Made by a program: the position numbers and the translations under genes. A DNA stretch of 64,000 nt, taken from contig NZ_SWBM01000001.1 in assembly GCF_005116465.1 (NCBI RefSeq), positions 558,001-622,000 on the forward strand. The letters are read 5' to 3'. Each line of letters begins with the position of its first letter. The first letter of the stretch is position 1. The stretch is from Robertmurraya kyonggiensis. GTDB lineage: Bacteria; Bacillota; Bacilli; Bacillales; Cytobacillaceae. Of the stretch, positions 19,325 through 28,302 are shown piece by piece. Under the pieces are notes generated by a model. That model was not told where the DNA came from. It saw nothing but the letters and a program-made list of their open reading frames with translations, and did no database searches.

Positions 19325-19594
19325 ATGGAATATCAATATCCGATTGATTATCATTGGTCGACCGAAGAGATCGTCGATGTTATAAAATTTTTTGAACACA
19401 TTGAAGCAGCTTATGAAAAAGGGATTGAACGGGATAGGTTAATGAGTGCTTATCGTCGTTTTAAAGAAATTGTCCCAAGTAAAGCAGAAGAAAAAAAACT
19501 CTGCGGTGAATTTGAAGAGATAAGTGGTTATTCCTCGTATCGTACCATCAAAAAAGCAATAGATGCTGAAAGTGGACAAAAAATAAAAATGTAA
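19325..19594 (+). CDS. yktA: UPF0223 family protein YktA
   Basis: An 89-residue small helical protein (begins [19 protein letters not shown]), recognised as UPF0223/YktA by sequence and by position after speA. Structures of the family show a helical bundle, and function is unknown. A GCAGGTGA site precedes the ATG. It has its own terminator. Confidence 0.9.
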   Translation: MEYQYPIDYHWSTEEIVDVIKFFEHIEAAYEKGIERDRLMSAYRRFKEIVPSKAEEKKLCGEFEEISGYSSYRTIKKAIDAESGQKIKM

Positions 19595-19600
19595 GTAAAG

Positions 19601-19649
19601 AAAGGCTGTTCCGAAGGACCTATAAGGTCGTTTAGGAACAGCCTTTTTT
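19601..19649 (+). terminator. Terminator of yktA
   Basis: AAAGGCTGTTCC (19601-19612) pairs with GGAACAGCCTTT (from 19635), with a second small hairpin in the loop and a six-T tail. Confidence 0.9.
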
Positions 19650-19724
19650 GATATGTTTTTATCGATGCGTTCTAAAAGCAAGCTATATTGCCATAATTGG
19701 GCATCAAACCTATTTTATAAAAGT

Positions 19725-20345
19725 TTAAGCCAATTTATAGAGGGGTAGTAATTCATTAAACACACTTTCAACCTTATTAATAAATTCCTCAGTTGACATA
19801 GCTACACACTTTTCTCTCGGAATTTGATAGCCGCATAAAATTTCTGCTTTTTTCACAGTTTGTAGGCGCTCAAACATCGCTTTTAATTCTTCCTTAGATA
19901 ATTCACTATGGAAAGATACATCAGGCTTCATATGATCACCAGACCAAACAAAGTCCTTGCTCGTCTCTTTATAAATCGCATTAACCTTTTTAGCTAATTT
20001 CTGCCCGAGTTCTTCCTTATTAGGTGCTTCATAAATGACAGCAAACCAAATGAATACATGTGTTTCCCATAAACCAATTTGAAAATGTGGCAACATTTTA
20101 TACCCACGAGGATTACTTGCAAAAGCCACCCAAGTATCCTTTGGGGGATTTACAGTTCTCCTTGCGTGCTTAGCTACATGAGCAAACATTTCTGTCCCAG
20201 TCATAGTCGCCAAAGTTGGAGCAAAGTGTTGACCGAGAGCTTCTAGCTTAGGTCTAATAGTAGTCTTTAATGCATCCATTCGTGGTTCAAAGCCATCTAT
20301 TTTAAAAACATCAAAATCTTGAACAGTAAATCCTGAAAAAGTCAT
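19725..20345 (-). CDS. yktB: UPF0637 family protein YktB
   Basis: A 206-residue soluble protein of the UPF0637/YktB family ([21 protein letters not shown] near the start; [20 protein letters not shown]). A solved family member resembles ferredoxin-like or heme-binding folds, but no activity is established. AAGGAGGGAG lies 4-5 bases before the ATG. Its place between yktA and suhB is conserved with B. subtilis. Confidence 0.9.
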   Translation of the reverse strand: MTFSGFTVQDFDVFKIDGFEPRMDALKTTIRPKLEALGQHFAPTLATMTGTEMFAHVAKHARRTVNPPKDTWVAFASNPRGYKMLPHFQIGLWETHVFIWFAVIYEAPNKEELGQKLAKKVNAIYKETSKDFVWSGDHMKPDVSFHSELSKEELKAMFERLQTVKKAEILCGYQIPREKCVAMSTEEFINKVESVFNELLPLYKLA

Positions 20346-20513
20346 GTTTCTCCCTCCTTAATCTATGTCAAATATTGTAGCATATTGTGGATTATTCGGA
20401 AAAGAAGAAGGCTCGAACCCGAAAATTCGCCAGGTTTAGGCAATAACACAAATTTGTTGCATATAAAAAATACCCTCATAAGATATTAAAAGAATTGAAA
20501 GGGGTGAAGTGGA

Positions 20514-20708
20514 TTGAAACAACTAATGAATTCTTTAACTAAGAAAGATCCTGAAAAAGAACGAAAAGCGATGTTAAGACTTGAAATGGATTATGAGCTT
20601 CTTACTCTTTTTGATGCAATGGCTGACAATAATGAAACTCAAAAGGTAAAAAGTAAAGCGAAGCTTGAAAAAATTAGAACGGAACTTTTAAAATTAAGAG
20701 CTCTATGA
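20514..20708 (+). CDS. Small helical protein, YkzI-like
   Basis: A 64-residue charged protein (about one third Lys/Glu/Arg) predicted to be two helices (KERKAMLRLEMDYELLTLFDAMADN; KVKSKAKLEKIRTELLKLRAL). The TTG start at 20514 follows AAAGGGGTG by 7-8 bases; an ATG at 20526 is the alternative. Position and size fit ykzI of B. subtilis. No function known. Confidence 0.75.
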   Translation: MKQLMNSLTKKDPEKERKAMLRLEMDYELLTLFDAMADNNETQKVKSKAKLEKIRTELLKLRAL

Positions 20709-20727
20709 ACCAAGGAGAACTGTAAAT

Positions 20728-20766
20728 ATGGATAATATGAGCGGTGATTTGGACAATACTTCATAG
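20728..20766 (+). CDS. Possible 12-residue peptide
   Basis: Directly after the YkzI-like gene, a strong AAGGAGA site (20712-20718) lies 9 bases before an ATG that opens only 12 codons (MDNMSGDLDNTS) and ends just before a terminator. Either a real micro-peptide or a leftover ribosome site; evidence is limited to SD, ORF and terminator order. Confidence 0.3.
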   Translation: MDNMSGDLDNTS

Positions 20767-20806
20767 AACGAATTCCTAAGATATAAGAGGGAATTCGTTT
20801 TTTATT
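20767..20806 (+). terminator. Terminator after the YkzI-like gene
   Basis: AACGAATTCC (20767-20776) pairs with GGAATTCGTT (20790-20799), followed by a T-rich run. Confidence 0.9.
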
Positions 20807-20905
20807 TTTCGGGCTAGGGAAAAGTAATATAAGTTGAACCGTACACTGAGATCCATTACCCTATTAATAAGTAGAAAATATACAAAGATAGGAAGCTGAT
20901 GAGCG

Positions 20906-21703
20906 GTGCATGAAAATGAAATCTTAATTTATGCGAAAAGCTGGATTAAAGAGGCCGGAGAACGGATTAAGAAATCCTTCCAAACGACGTTAAATATTGA
21001 AACGAAATCAAATGCAAATGATCTTGTTACTAATATCGATAAAGAGACAGAACAGTTCTTTATTACAAAAATTAATCAGCAGTTTCCAGAGCATCGTATA
21101 TTAGGAGAAGAAGGAAACGGGGATGAACTTGAAGAATTAGGTGGCGTCGTTTGGATTATTGACCCAATCGATGGAACGATGAACTTTGTGCACCAGCAAA
21201 GAAATTTTGCTATTTCAATCGGAATTTATGAGAACGGAGTTGGCAAGATCGGACTTATTTATGATGTCGTTCATGATGAGTTATATCATGCTGTAAAGGG
21301 AAAAGGTGCCCATTTTAATGATAAAGCATTACCAAAATTAAATGAGGTTTCGGTTTCAGAGGCAATAATTGGCTTAAATGCAACTTGGGTTACACCGAAT
21401 CGGAGAATCGATCCATTAATATTAGGAACCTTAGTAAGGGATGTTCGTGGAACGAGGTCGTATGGGTCTGCTGCAATTGAAATTGCTCAAGTGGCAGCTG
21501 GGAGACTAGATGCTTACATTACGATGAGATTATCACCATGGGATTTTGCTGCGGGTCTTATTTTAATGGAAGAGGTTGGAGGGGTCTCAACTACACTTAA
21601 AGGAGAACCAATACAGATATTGCAACAAAACTCTATCTTTATTTCTAAGCCAGGCTTACATAAATCAATCCTGGAGAACTATTTACAGGGCAAAGAATGG
21701 TAA
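20906..21703 (+). CDS. suhB: Inositol-1-monophosphatase family protein
   Basis: A 265-residue Mg2+-dependent phosphatase of the SuhB/inositol monophosphatase family (YktC of B. subtilis, which hydrolyses inositol-1-phosphate). Metal and catalytic motifs are intact: GEEG (67-70), DPIDGTMNF (86-94) and SPWDFAAG near residue 210. The GTG at 20906 is the only reasonable start; AGGAAG lies about 10 bases upstream. SuhB in other bacteria also acts in rRNA antitermination, which cannot be judged here. Confidence 0.93.
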   Translation: MHENEILIYAKSWIKEAGERIKKSFQTTLNIETKSNANDLVTNIDKETEQFFITKINQQFPEHRILGEEGNGDELEELGGVVWIIDPIDGTMNFVHQQRNFAISIGIYENGVGKIGLIYDVVHDELYHAVKGKGAHFNDKALPKLNEVSVSEAIIGLNATWVTPNRRIDPLILGTLVRDVRGTRSYGSAAIEIAQVAAGRLDAYITMRLSPWDFAAGLILMEEVGGVSTTLKGEPIQILQQNSIFISKPGLHKSILENYLQGKEW

Positions 21704-21740
21704 AAGGAAAACTGGGGAAGCCCGGTTTTCCTTTTACTTT
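21702..21740 (+). terminator. Terminator of suhB
   Basis: AAAAGGAAAAC (21702-21712) and GTTTTCCTTTT (21725-21735) form an 11-bp stem starting at the stop codon. Confidence 0.85.
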
Positions 21741-21749
21741 TACAATAAT

Positions 21750-21935
21750 TTATAATTTCCCGCTTTCGCGCATTTTCTTTTTCGTTTTGAAGCCAAATCC
21801 CATCACAAATATAAAAGCGACTAATGTAAGAATAATTCCGATAGGACTTCTATAACTAACGGCAATGCCTGTCCCCATCAAGCATACAACAGCTGCTAAT
21901 GCTAAAAATAAAAATGGCCACTTGATTTGATTCAT
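21750..21935 (-). CDS. ylaF: Small membrane protein YlaF
   Basis: A 61-residue protein with two membrane helices (WPFLFLALAAVVCLMGTGIAV and IGIILTLVAFIFVMGFGF) and a basic tail (KTKKKMRESGKL). It is recognised as YlaF (DUF5325) from sequence and from its place before typA. Orientation is opposite to typA. An AAGGGGG site precedes the ATG. Function unknown. Confidence 0.85.
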   Translation of the reverse strand: MNQIKWPFLFLALAAVVCLMGTGIAVSYRSPIGIILTLVAFIFVMGFGFKTKKKMRESGKL

Positions 21936-21997
21936 GTCAAATCCCCCTTATTTTCCGAAAAAAAGCTCTATTCATTTATATTTTACATAAAAAGCTA

Positions 21998-22026
21998 TTA
22001 GGTTTCTACAACAAATGTGTTATAAT
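21998..22026 (+). promoter_or_regulatory. Promoter of typA, extended -10 type
   Basis: A consensus TATAAT (22021-22026) preceded by TG one base away, with a poor -35 (TTAGGT, 17-bp spacer). The extended -10 compensates for the weak -35. Confidence 0.65.
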
Positions 22027-22089
22027 ATTTCAGTTAGACTGCAAAATATAAATAAAGTTTTAGATTGAATAAAGGTAGGAGTGGAATTT

Positions 22090-23928
22090 TTGAAACTAAG
22101 AGAAGATATTCGCAACATCGCGATCATTGCCCACGTTGACCACGGGAAAACAACTTTGGTTGACCAATTGTTAAAACAATCTGGTACTTTCCGTACGAAT
22201 GAACACGTGGAAGAACGTGCAATGGATTCGAACGACATTGAAAGAGAACGTGGAATCACGATTTTAGCGAAAAATACAGCGATTCAATATAAAGACAAAA
22301 GAATTAACATTCTCGATACACCAGGACATGCTGATTTTGGTGGAGAAGTTGAACGTATCATGAAAATGGTAGATGGTGTGCTACTAGTTGTAGATGCATA
22401 TGAAGGTTGTATGCCACAAACTCGTTTCGTTCTAAAGAAAGCTTTAGAGCAAAACTTAACACCAATTGTAGTTGTAAACAAAATTGACCGTGACTTTGCA
22501 CGTCCAACTGAAGTAATTGATGAAGTACTTGATTTGTTCATCGAATTAGATGCAAACGAAGACCAATTAGAGTTCCCGGTTGTTTATGCTTCAGCTATTA
22601 ACGGTACTGCAAGTGCAGATCCTGAGAAGCAAGATGAAAACATGCAGGTTTTATATGACACAATTGTAGACCATATTCCTGCGCCAGTGGATAATCGTGA
22701 AGAGCCACTTCAATTCCAAGTAGCATTACTTGATTACAATGACTATGTGGGAAGAATTGGTATCGGACGTGTTTTCCGTGGTACAATGAAAGTTGGACAA
22801 CAGGTTGCATTAATGAAGTTAGACGGTTCTGTAAAACAATTCCGTGTAACAAAGATCTTTGGTTTCTTCGGTCTAAAGCGTGAAGAAATACAAGAAGCTG
22901 TTGCAGGTGATCTAGTAGCTGTATCTGGAATGGAAGACATTAACGTTGGTGAGACTGTATGTCCTGTTGAACACCAAGAAGCACTACCGGTTTTAAGAAT
23001 TGATGAACCAACTCTACAAATGACATTCCTAGTTAATAACAGTCCATTCGCTGGTCGCGAAGGAAAGTTCGTGACGGCAAGAAAAATCGAAGAGCGTCTA
23101 CGTGCTCAATTACAAACAGATGTAAGCTTACGTGTTGAAAATACAGATTCTCCAGATGCATGGGTTGTTTCTGGTCGTGGTGAGTTACATTTATCCATCC
23201 TAATTGAAAATATGCGTCGTGAAGGCTATGAGCTTCAGGTAAGTAAGCCAGAAGTAATTGTTAAAGTTATTGATGGAGTACGTTGTGAGCCTGTAGAGCG
23301 TGTACAAATTGATGTACCTGAAGAAAACACAGGTGCAATCATGGAGTCAATGGGTGCCCGTAAAGGCGAAATGCTTGATATGATTAATAATGGTTCAGGT
23401 CAAGTTCGACTAATCTTTATGGTTCCAGCACGTGGATTAATTGGTTATACAACTGAATTCTTAACGTTAACTCGTGGATTTGGTATCATTAATCATACAT
23501 TCGATAGCTACCAACCAATGGCTCAAGGTCAAGTTGGAGGACGTCGTCAAGGTGTACTTGTTTCAATGGAAACAGGAAAAGCGTCAACTTACGGAATTAT
23601 GCAGGTTGAAGACCGTGGAGTTATCTTTGTAGATGCAGGAACAGAAATCTACGAAGGTATGATCGTTGGAGAACATAACAGAGAAAATGATCTTACAGTT
23701 AATATCACAAAAGTGAAGCATGCAACGAATGTTCGTTCAGCTACAAAAGATCAAACGAATGTAATGAAGAAACCAAGAATCATGACTCTAGAAGAATCAT
23801 TAGAGTATTTAAATGATGATGAGTACTGTGAAGTTACACCAGAATCAATTCGTCTTCGTAAGAAAATCCTTGAAAAAGGTGAAAGAGAAAGAGTTACGAA
23901 GAAAAAGAAAGCTGTTGAAATGAACTAG
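22090..23928 (+). CDS. typA: Ribosome-associated GTPase TypA/BipA
   Basis: A 612-residue translational GTPase related to EF-G and LepA; it associates with ribosomes and supports growth at low temperature and large-subunit assembly. P-loop HVDHGKT is at 15-21, followed by RGITI switch I, DTPGHADF and NKID motifs, domains II/III/V and the TypA-specific C-terminal domain ([14 protein letters not shown]). The TTG at 22090 is chosen because AGGAG lies 8 bases upstream and the protein then begins [11 protein letters not shown] as in B. subtilis. The GTG at 22081 is part of that ribosome site. Confidence 0.97.
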   Translation: MKLREDIRNIAIIAHVDHGKTTLVDQLLKQSGTFRTNEHVEERAMDSNDIERERGITILAKNTAIQYKDKRINILDTPGHADFGGEVERIMKMVDGVLLVVDAYEGCMPQTRFVLKKALEQNLTPIVVVNKIDRDFARPTEVIDEVLDLFIELDANEDQLEFPVVYASAINGTASADPEKQDENMQVLYDTIVDHIPAPVDNREEPLQFQVALLDYNDYVGRIGIGRVFRGTMKVGQQVALMKLDGSVKQFRVTKIFGFFGLKREEIQEAVAGDLVAVSGMEDINVGETVCPVEHQEALPVLRIDEPTLQMTFLVNNSPFAGREGKFVTARKIEERLRAQLQTDVSLRVENTDSPDAWVVSGRGELHLSILIENMRREGYELQVSKPEVIVKVIDGVRCEPVERVQIDVPEENTGAIMESMGARKGEMLDMINNGSGQVRLIFMVPARGLIGYTTEFLTLTRGFGIINHTFDSYQPMAQGQVGGRRQGVLVSMETGKASTYGIMQVEDRGVIFVDAGTEIYEGMIVGEHNRENDLTVNITKVKHATNVRSATKDQTNVMKKPRIMTLEESLEYLNDDEYCEVTPESIRLRKKILEKGERERVTKKKKAVEMN

Positions 23929-23952
23929 TGCTTTAAAGGGGAGTATAGGAGA

Positions 23953-24273
23953 ATGGATATTACTGAACGTCTGACGTTTTTCGCTGCGCTGTTTAAAGTG
24001 AATGAAAACCCAAAGTTAGGTATGTGGCTGCTCTATATTACGATTATTCTTCTATGTGTGGTCGTATATAAACTAGGGTTTGCCAGAAAGCTACCAATGT
24101 TAAAAAATGTAGTCATCTACTCCTTTTTAGCATTAGGATGTACAATCCTTACATTCTTTGCTGTCTTTTTACCAATTGCCGAAGGGCTTGTAGTGGCTGC
24201 TTTAATCTTGATTATTTACAAAATCCGTTTACATCAAGAAAAGAAACAGCAAAGCCAAGGAAATGAAGTATAA
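23953..24273 (+). CDS. ylaH: YlaH-like membrane protein
   Basis: A 106-residue protein with three membrane helices ([56 protein letters not shown]) and a charged C terminus. It is recognised as YlaH by sequence and location 24 bp downstream of typA, with which it is probably co-transcribed. No function known. Confidence 0.88.
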   Translation: MDITERLTFFAALFKVNENPKLGMWLLYITIILLCVVVYKLGFARKLPMLKNVVIYSFLALGCTILTFFAVFLPIAEGLVVAALILIIYKIRLHQEKKQQSQGNEV

Positions 24274-24285
24274 AGGGGAAGCTTT

Positions 24286-24573
24286 ATGAATTCATTACAA
24301 GATGCGCTTTATAACTGGTTAACGATTAAAGTCGTTATCGATGAACGTCCTGATGACACGGCTGCAGTTGAAACCGAAAAAACGTTTTATGATATGTTGA
24401 AGGATGACCATTCCCTTACAAACATTGAAGTCACCAAGGATAACGAGATGTATTATGTTCAGTTCGAACATGAGGGAGAGAGAAAAAAACAGAGATTTCC
24501 TCGAGAACTGATCGAAGTAATGCTTGATCAAATCAATCAGCAGCCAGAACGGTACCGCAATTATCCCGTTTAA
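24286..24573 (+). CDS. Small acidic conserved protein
   Basis: A 95-residue soluble protein (MNSLQDALYNWLTIKVVIDE), 12 bp downstream of ylaH and so in the typA-ylaH operon. It has an N-terminal helix, a central beta region (YYVQFEHEGERKKQRFPRE) and a C-terminal helix. I do not recognise the family, and B. subtilis carries no named gene at this exact place. AAAGGGGAAG site before the ATG. Confidence 0.75.
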   Translation: MNSLQDALYNWLTIKVVIDERPDDTAAVETEKTFYDMLKDDHSLTNIEVTKDNEMYYVQFEHEGERKKQRFPRELIEVMLDQINQQPERYRNYPV

Positions 24574-24577
24574 ATGT

Positions 24578-24613
24578 AAAAATCCGCTCTCTTTTAAAGG
24601 GGAGCGGATTTTT
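24578..24613. terminator. Terminator of the typA operon
   Basis: AAAAATCCGCTC (24578-24589) pairs with GAGCGGATTTTT (24602-24613). It is usable from both strands and lies between convergent genes. Confidence 0.9.
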
Positions 24614-24657
24614 GTTTAGCACTAGCCGATAGGCGGGCGCTCTTTGAACTTTTCTAA

Positions 24658-24858
24658 TTACCATTCATCGTCTTCGCTATTTGAACGATAAAGCCTGAAG
24701 TTTCCAGTGGCGATTCTTTGGTTTGTTTTCTCTGTAATTCTTTCTTCGCATGGTTTACACATAAATGTATGGATAGGGCGGTTTCTTAATCGTTTCGCTT
24801 GAAATGAATCATCTTCAATTGATTGAATTTGATCACATATGACACATTTAACTCTCAT
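24658..24858 (-). CDS. ylaI: Zinc-ribbon protein YlaI
   Basis: A 66-residue protein with two Cys pairs, CVIC (C5, C8) and CKPC (C34, C37), forming a small zinc ribbon, plus a basic middle (AKRLRNRPIHTF). This is the YlaI/DUF2197 family. Reading convergent to the ylaH operon is the conserved arrangement. GAGGTG is 6-7 bases before the ATG. Function unknown. Confidence 0.9.
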   Translation of the reverse strand: MRVKCVICDQIQSIEDDSFQAKRLRNRPIHTFMCKPCEERITEKTNQRIATGNFRLYRSNSEDDEW

Positions 24859-24962
24859 GATAACACCTCTTCATGAATAACTAACTTGTTTTTTAGTATA
24901 ACATTCAATTCATAATTGTCCTAGCTTCAATTAGAAGAACGTCCTACAACTCGAAAAAATAG

Positions 24963-24996
24963 AAGGAGCTTAACCGTTTTGGGGTTAAGCTCCTTT
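24963..24996 (-). terminator. Terminator of ylaJ
   Basis: AAGGAGCTTAACC (24963-24975) pairs with GGTTAAGCTCCTT (24983-24995) around a short loop. A T-rich run (TTCTATTTTTTCG) follows on the minus strand. Confidence 0.85.
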
Positions 24997-25020
24997 AGTT
25001 ATTTACTTTGAAATTGTAGT

Positions 25021-25623
25021 TTAATCCATATGATTATTGGATTGGTCATTTTGTTCTTTCTCTAATTTCTTAGTTTCTGAATTATTTAGTTTTTCTTTCT
25101 GTTCATCCACTTGATTTTTCTTCGCATCAGGATCAATGATATCGGCTGGTACCTCAGGCATTAATCGGCCCGAAATATCAGCAAGCTCATTGATAATTCC
25201 TTGTATAGGCTCGCCGTTACGAATATCATCGGCTATTTCACCAATACGAGCTGTCATATCAGGGTCAGCGACGACTATAGCGCGTGCTCCGTGTGGGTCG
25301 TGTTTTAGGCTCTCTGCCACAGAATATTTAATGGCACCTACTTCAGAACGTTCGATGTTTTCTTTTACATCAATGCCTACAATTGCATATCTTCCTAGTA
25401 CAACGGCGGTAGCATCATTCACATCCGGAATGCTAGTTGCTAAATCAACAAGATGCTCGGATATTTCTTGACCAGTTTGGCGGTCGACATTTTGAATGGT
25501 TGAATTTTTGACGTTTAAAGGTTTATTATCCTGATTATTGTTTCCTTCGTTGGCATTGTTATTATTCGCTCCACACCCAGAAATAAGTGCTAAAAGTAAA
25601 ATGAAAATGAACCCTTTCTTCAT
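25021..25623 (-). CDS. ylaJ: YhcN/YlaJ-family sporulation lipoprotein
   Basis: A 200-residue lipoprotein: signal peptide with lipobox ISGC, an Asn-rich linker, then the YhcN/YlaJ domain (QTGQEISEHLVDLATSIPDV; YAIVGIDVKENIERSEVGAI; ARAIVVADPDM), which resembles BON-like domains. YhcN and YlaJ associate with the spore cortex or inner membrane and affect germination. The ATG at 25623 is preferred because GGAGGTG lies 9 bases upstream; a TTG at 25641 overlaps that site. The C-terminal tail is highly charged. Confidence 0.9.
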   Translation of the reverse strand: MKKGFIFILLLALISGCGANNNNANEGNNNQDNKPLNVKNSTIQNVDRQTGQEISEHLVDLATSIPDVNDATAVVLGRYAIVGIDVKENIERSEVGAIKYSVAESLKHDPHGARAIVVADPDMTARIGEIADDIRNGEPIQGIINELADISGRLMPEVPADIIDPDAKKNQVDEQKEKLNNSETKKLEKEQNDQSNNHMD

Positions 25624-25810
25624 ATGGTAATACACCTCCAAAAGTTGCTAATCAAAATCATAATTAATGGAAAATCTGTAATGATTCATTATGTTTATTG
25701 TGTAAAACTTCTTCTATCTTTATTCGAAAAATCATATATTTTACAAAAGCTCTACCTATCCAATGGGATAAACCTACAAACAAAGACCTAAGAGGAGCAG
25801 GAGGCAATGG

Positions 25811-27139
25811 ATGACAAAAATATATGTGTTAGATACGAATGTCTTGTTACAGGACCCGTACTCCATCTTTTCATTTGAAGACAATGAAGTAGTAATTCCA
25901 GCAGTAGTACTCGAAGAAGTCGATTCCAAAAAGCGTAATATGGATGAGATCGGCAGAAACGCGAGACAAGTATCCAGACTCATTGATGGCTTAAGACAAA
26001 ACGGGAAACTGCATGAGAAAATTCCTCTTGAAAATGGCGGTGCTTTACGAATTGAATTGAATCATCGATCATTCCACCAGCTACAGGATATTTTTGTAGA
26101 AAAGACAAATGATAATCGTATTCTGGCAGTTGCCAAAAATTTATCCCTCGAAGAAGACACGAAGTTGGAAGGAAGAAGGGTAATTTTAGTTAGTAAAGAT
26201 ACATTAGTGAGAGTCAAGGCAGACGCAATTGGCCTTTATTCTGAGGATTTCTTAAGTGATAGGGTAGTTGAAAATGATCATATTTATACTGGCGTTCTTG
26301 AGCAATTTGTTGATATTACATTACTGAATAGTTTTTATGAAAAAAAGGAGATTCCAGCATTTGAATTTCCTAATCTTACACTTTACCCCAACCAATTCTT
26401 GATCATGAAGGATACATTAGGTTCTTCGTCTTCTGCAATTGGAATGGTAGACCAAACAGGAAAAATGATACGAAAGCTTGTATTTGACCATGATCATATT
26501 TGGGGAATTCGCTCCCGAAATGTGCACCAAACAATGGCGATTGAGCTTTTACTAAGAAAAGATATTTCATTAGTTACGCTTATAGGTAAAGCAGGAACTG
26601 GGAAAACATTACTGGCGTTAGCCTCTGGACTTATGCAAACAGAGGATTTTGGGGATTACAAAAAATTATTAGTTGCAAGACCAATCGTACCAGTTGGGAA
26701 AGATATTGGTTTTTTACCAGGGGAAAAGCAAGAGAAGCTTCGCCCGTGGATGCAACCGATATATGATAATTTGGAGTACTTGTTTAATGTGAAAAAGCCT
26801 GGGGAGTTAGACGCAATTTTGGCTGGGATGGGGTCTATCGAAGTAGAAGCCTTAACTTATATTCGCGGTAGAAGCATTCCTGACCAATTCATAATTATCG
26901 ATGAAGCGCAAAATTTAACGAAGCATGAGGTAAAAACGATTTTGACGAGAGTAGGGGAAAGAAGCAAAATTGTCTTGATGGGTGACCCAGAGCAAATCGA
27001 CCACCCATACCTAGATGCCTATAACAACGGCCTTACATACGTTGTGGAAAAGTTTAAAAATGAAACCATTTCCGGTCATGTAAAGTTATTTAAAGGTGAA
27101 CGTTCAGGACTTGCACAGCTCGCAGCAGATTTATTGTAA
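25811..27139 (+). CDS. ylaK: PIN-PhoH fusion protein (PhoH2/YlaK type)
   Basis: A 442-residue two-domain protein. Residues 1-140 are a PIN nuclease domain (YVLDTNVLLQDP with its first acidic residue; later DTLVRVKADAIG). From about 225 a PhoH ATPase follows: Walker A GKAGTGKT (259-266), the Walker B region IIIDEAQNLT and GDPEQID. Such PhoH2 proteins from other bacteria are RNA helicase/RNases. No antitoxin-like small gene precedes it here. AGGAGG lies 6 bases before the ATG. Position between ylaJ and ylaL is conserved. Confidence 0.95.
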   Translation: MTKIYVLDTNVLLQDPYSIFSFEDNEVVIPAVVLEEVDSKKRNMDEIGRNARQVSRLIDGLRQNGKLHEKIPLENGGALRIELNHRSFHQLQDIFVEKTNDNRILAVAKNLSLEEDTKLEGRRVILVSKDTLVRVKADAIGLYSEDFLSDRVVENDHIYTGVLEQFVDITLLNSFYEKKEIPAFEFPNLTLYPNQFLIMKDTLGSSSSAIGMVDQTGKMIRKLVFDHDHIWGIRSRNVHQTMAIELLLRKDISLVTLIGKAGTGKTLLALASGLMQTEDFGDYKKLLVARPIVPVGKDIGFLPGEKQEKLRPWMQPIYDNLEYLFNVKKPGELDAILAGMGSIEVEALTYIRGRSIPDQFIIIDEAQNLTKHEVKTILTRVGERSKIVLMGDPEQIDHPYLDAYNNGLTYVVEKFKNETISGHVKLFKGERSGLAQLAADLL

Positions 27140-27142
27140 ACA

Positions 27143-27176
27143 AAAAAAACTTCCATCACAAAGGTGGAAGTTTTTA
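27143..27176. terminator. Bidirectional terminator between ylaK and ylaL
   Basis: AAAAACTTCCA and TGGAAGTTTTT (about 27145-27155 and 27165-27175) pair around a 9-base loop. The end of the stem overlaps the ylaL stop codon. Confidence 0.9.
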
Positions 27177-27671
27177 TTCTACACGAAATTCTTTCACGTT
27201 TCTAATTGGATTGTTAAAATTAGAGCCATCCCCATAATAGCAATGGACCGGACCATCTTCTCGCAATGGTTTTCCATCTATAGAGAAACCTAAAACCATT
27301 TGTTCAGCAATTTCTAATGGAAGTTTTACTTCACCTTCATCCGAGATTATAATCAGATGGCTTGCCTCTTCTAGAACTTCAGCATTTTTTAAAAATGGCT
27401 CAAAAGGAATACAGAACGTGCCAGTGATTAATTCTTCTTTTATAAATTTCTTTTCAGTCTTCAAGGTTGGTGGAACGATTGCACCTTCGATAATTTCGCG
27501 ATCCCAATGCTTAGAAACTTCTTTTGTGTATTCTTCTAGTGAATCTTTTTCTTCTTTTTCGTCATGGAAAAATGAATGCAATTCTTGCTTTCTGTCATCA
27601 AAAATCCATACGCTAGGATCTAAGGTTATGCTATATTTTACTTTGCCGGAGATAAGTACGATTGATTCCAT
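27174..27671 (-). CDS. ylaL: YlaL-like protein
   Basis: A 165-residue soluble acidic protein, beginning MESIVLISGKVKYSITLDPS, with mostly beta segments and a Glu-rich middle (HDEKEEKDSLEEYTKEV). It is recognised mainly by place between ylaK and ylaN and by size. Homologues are often labelled peptidyl-prolyl isomerase, but I see no cyclophilin, FKBP or parvulin signature. AGGAGG precedes the ATG. Function uncertain. Confidence 0.75.
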   Translation of the reverse strand: MESIVLISGKVKYSITLDPSVWIFDDRKQELHSFFHDEKEEKDSLEEYTKEVSKHWDREIIEGAIVPPTLKTEKKFIKEELITGTFCIPFEPFLKNAEVLEEASHLIIISDEGEVKLPLEIAEQMVLGFSIDGKPLREDGPVHCYYGDGSNFNNPIRNVKEFRVE

Positions 27672-27799
27672 GGTTGCCTCCTATTTATCAATAGATTAAG
27701 TATAACGATAATATTGCAAATTGTCATATCTTCAGACTTTTTAAGATATTTTTGGAAAAAAGTAGCGATAGTCCCTATTGTTCTTGCAATTTTCATCTT

Positions 27800-27828
27800 T
27801 TGCAGTTAAAATTTATAGATAGGATAAT
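27800..27828 (+). promoter_or_regulatory. Candidate promoter of ylaN
   Basis: TTGCAG (27800-27805), a 17-bp spacer and GATAAT (27823-27828), 24 bp before the ylaN start. Confidence 0.6.
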
Positions 27829-27852
27829 CGCTCGGAAACGGGGGGATCAAGG

Positions 27853-28134
27853 TTGGCGTCTGAAATGATAGTAGATCATCAAGAAAAAGCCAATGCCTTG
27901 TTAAAGGCTGACGCTGATAAAATATTGAAGCTTATAAAAGTGCAGATGGATAACTTAACAATGCCGCAATGTCCTCTATATGAAGAGGTTTTGGACACGC
28001 AAATGTTTGGGTTATCACGTGAGATAGATTTTGCTGTTCGCCTCGGATTAATTGAGGATAAAGAAGGAAAAGCTATTTTAGCTGAATTGGAAAGAGAACT
28101 TTCTGCTCTGCATGAAGCATCACAAAAAAAATAA
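27853..28134 (+). CDS. ylaN: YlaN, iron-responsive Fur-interacting protein
   Basis: A 93-residue helical protein (UPF0358). In B. subtilis YlaN is essential on iron-poor medium and acts by binding the repressor Fur, relieving repression. The conserved core [20 protein letters not shown] is intact. The TTG start at 27853 follows GGGGGATCAAGG and gives the same N terminus (MASEMIVDH) as relatives. It has its own promoter candidate and terminator. Confidence 0.95.
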   Translation: MASEMIVDHQEKANALLKADADKILKLIKVQMDNLTMPQCPLYEEVLDTQMFGLSREIDFAVRLGLIEDKEGKAILAELERELSALHEASQKK

Positions 28135-28140
28135 TAAATA

Positions 28141-28180
28141 AAAAACTCAAACGTCAATGAAAGATCGTTTGAGTTTTTTT
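28141..28180 (+). terminator. Terminator of ylaN
   Basis: AAAAACTCAAACG (28141-28153) pairs with CGTTTGAGTTTTT (28166-28178), with a T-run continuing. Confidence 0.9.
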
Positions 28181-28302
28181 ACATAAGGCTGTTTTCATCT
28201 GGAAAGACTTTTATTTTTACTGTACCTATAAAGTTAGGTCCTATCATGAAGGGACTCACCTTGTAGTAGAAAAATTGATAATACGGATAAGGAAGATAAA
28301 GT

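Noticed and set aside
24614-24657. GC-rich hairpin between the typA operon terminator and ylaI, possibly a fragment of the bcr-like repeat
   Set aside because: Only a short stretch resembles repeat ends; more likely an auxiliary terminator arm for ylaI. Not enough sequence to decide.
28181-28215. AAGGCTGTTTTC-like sequence downstream of ylaN resembling the MITE terminal repeat
   Set aside because: Similarity stops after about 12 bases and no opposite end was found nearby.
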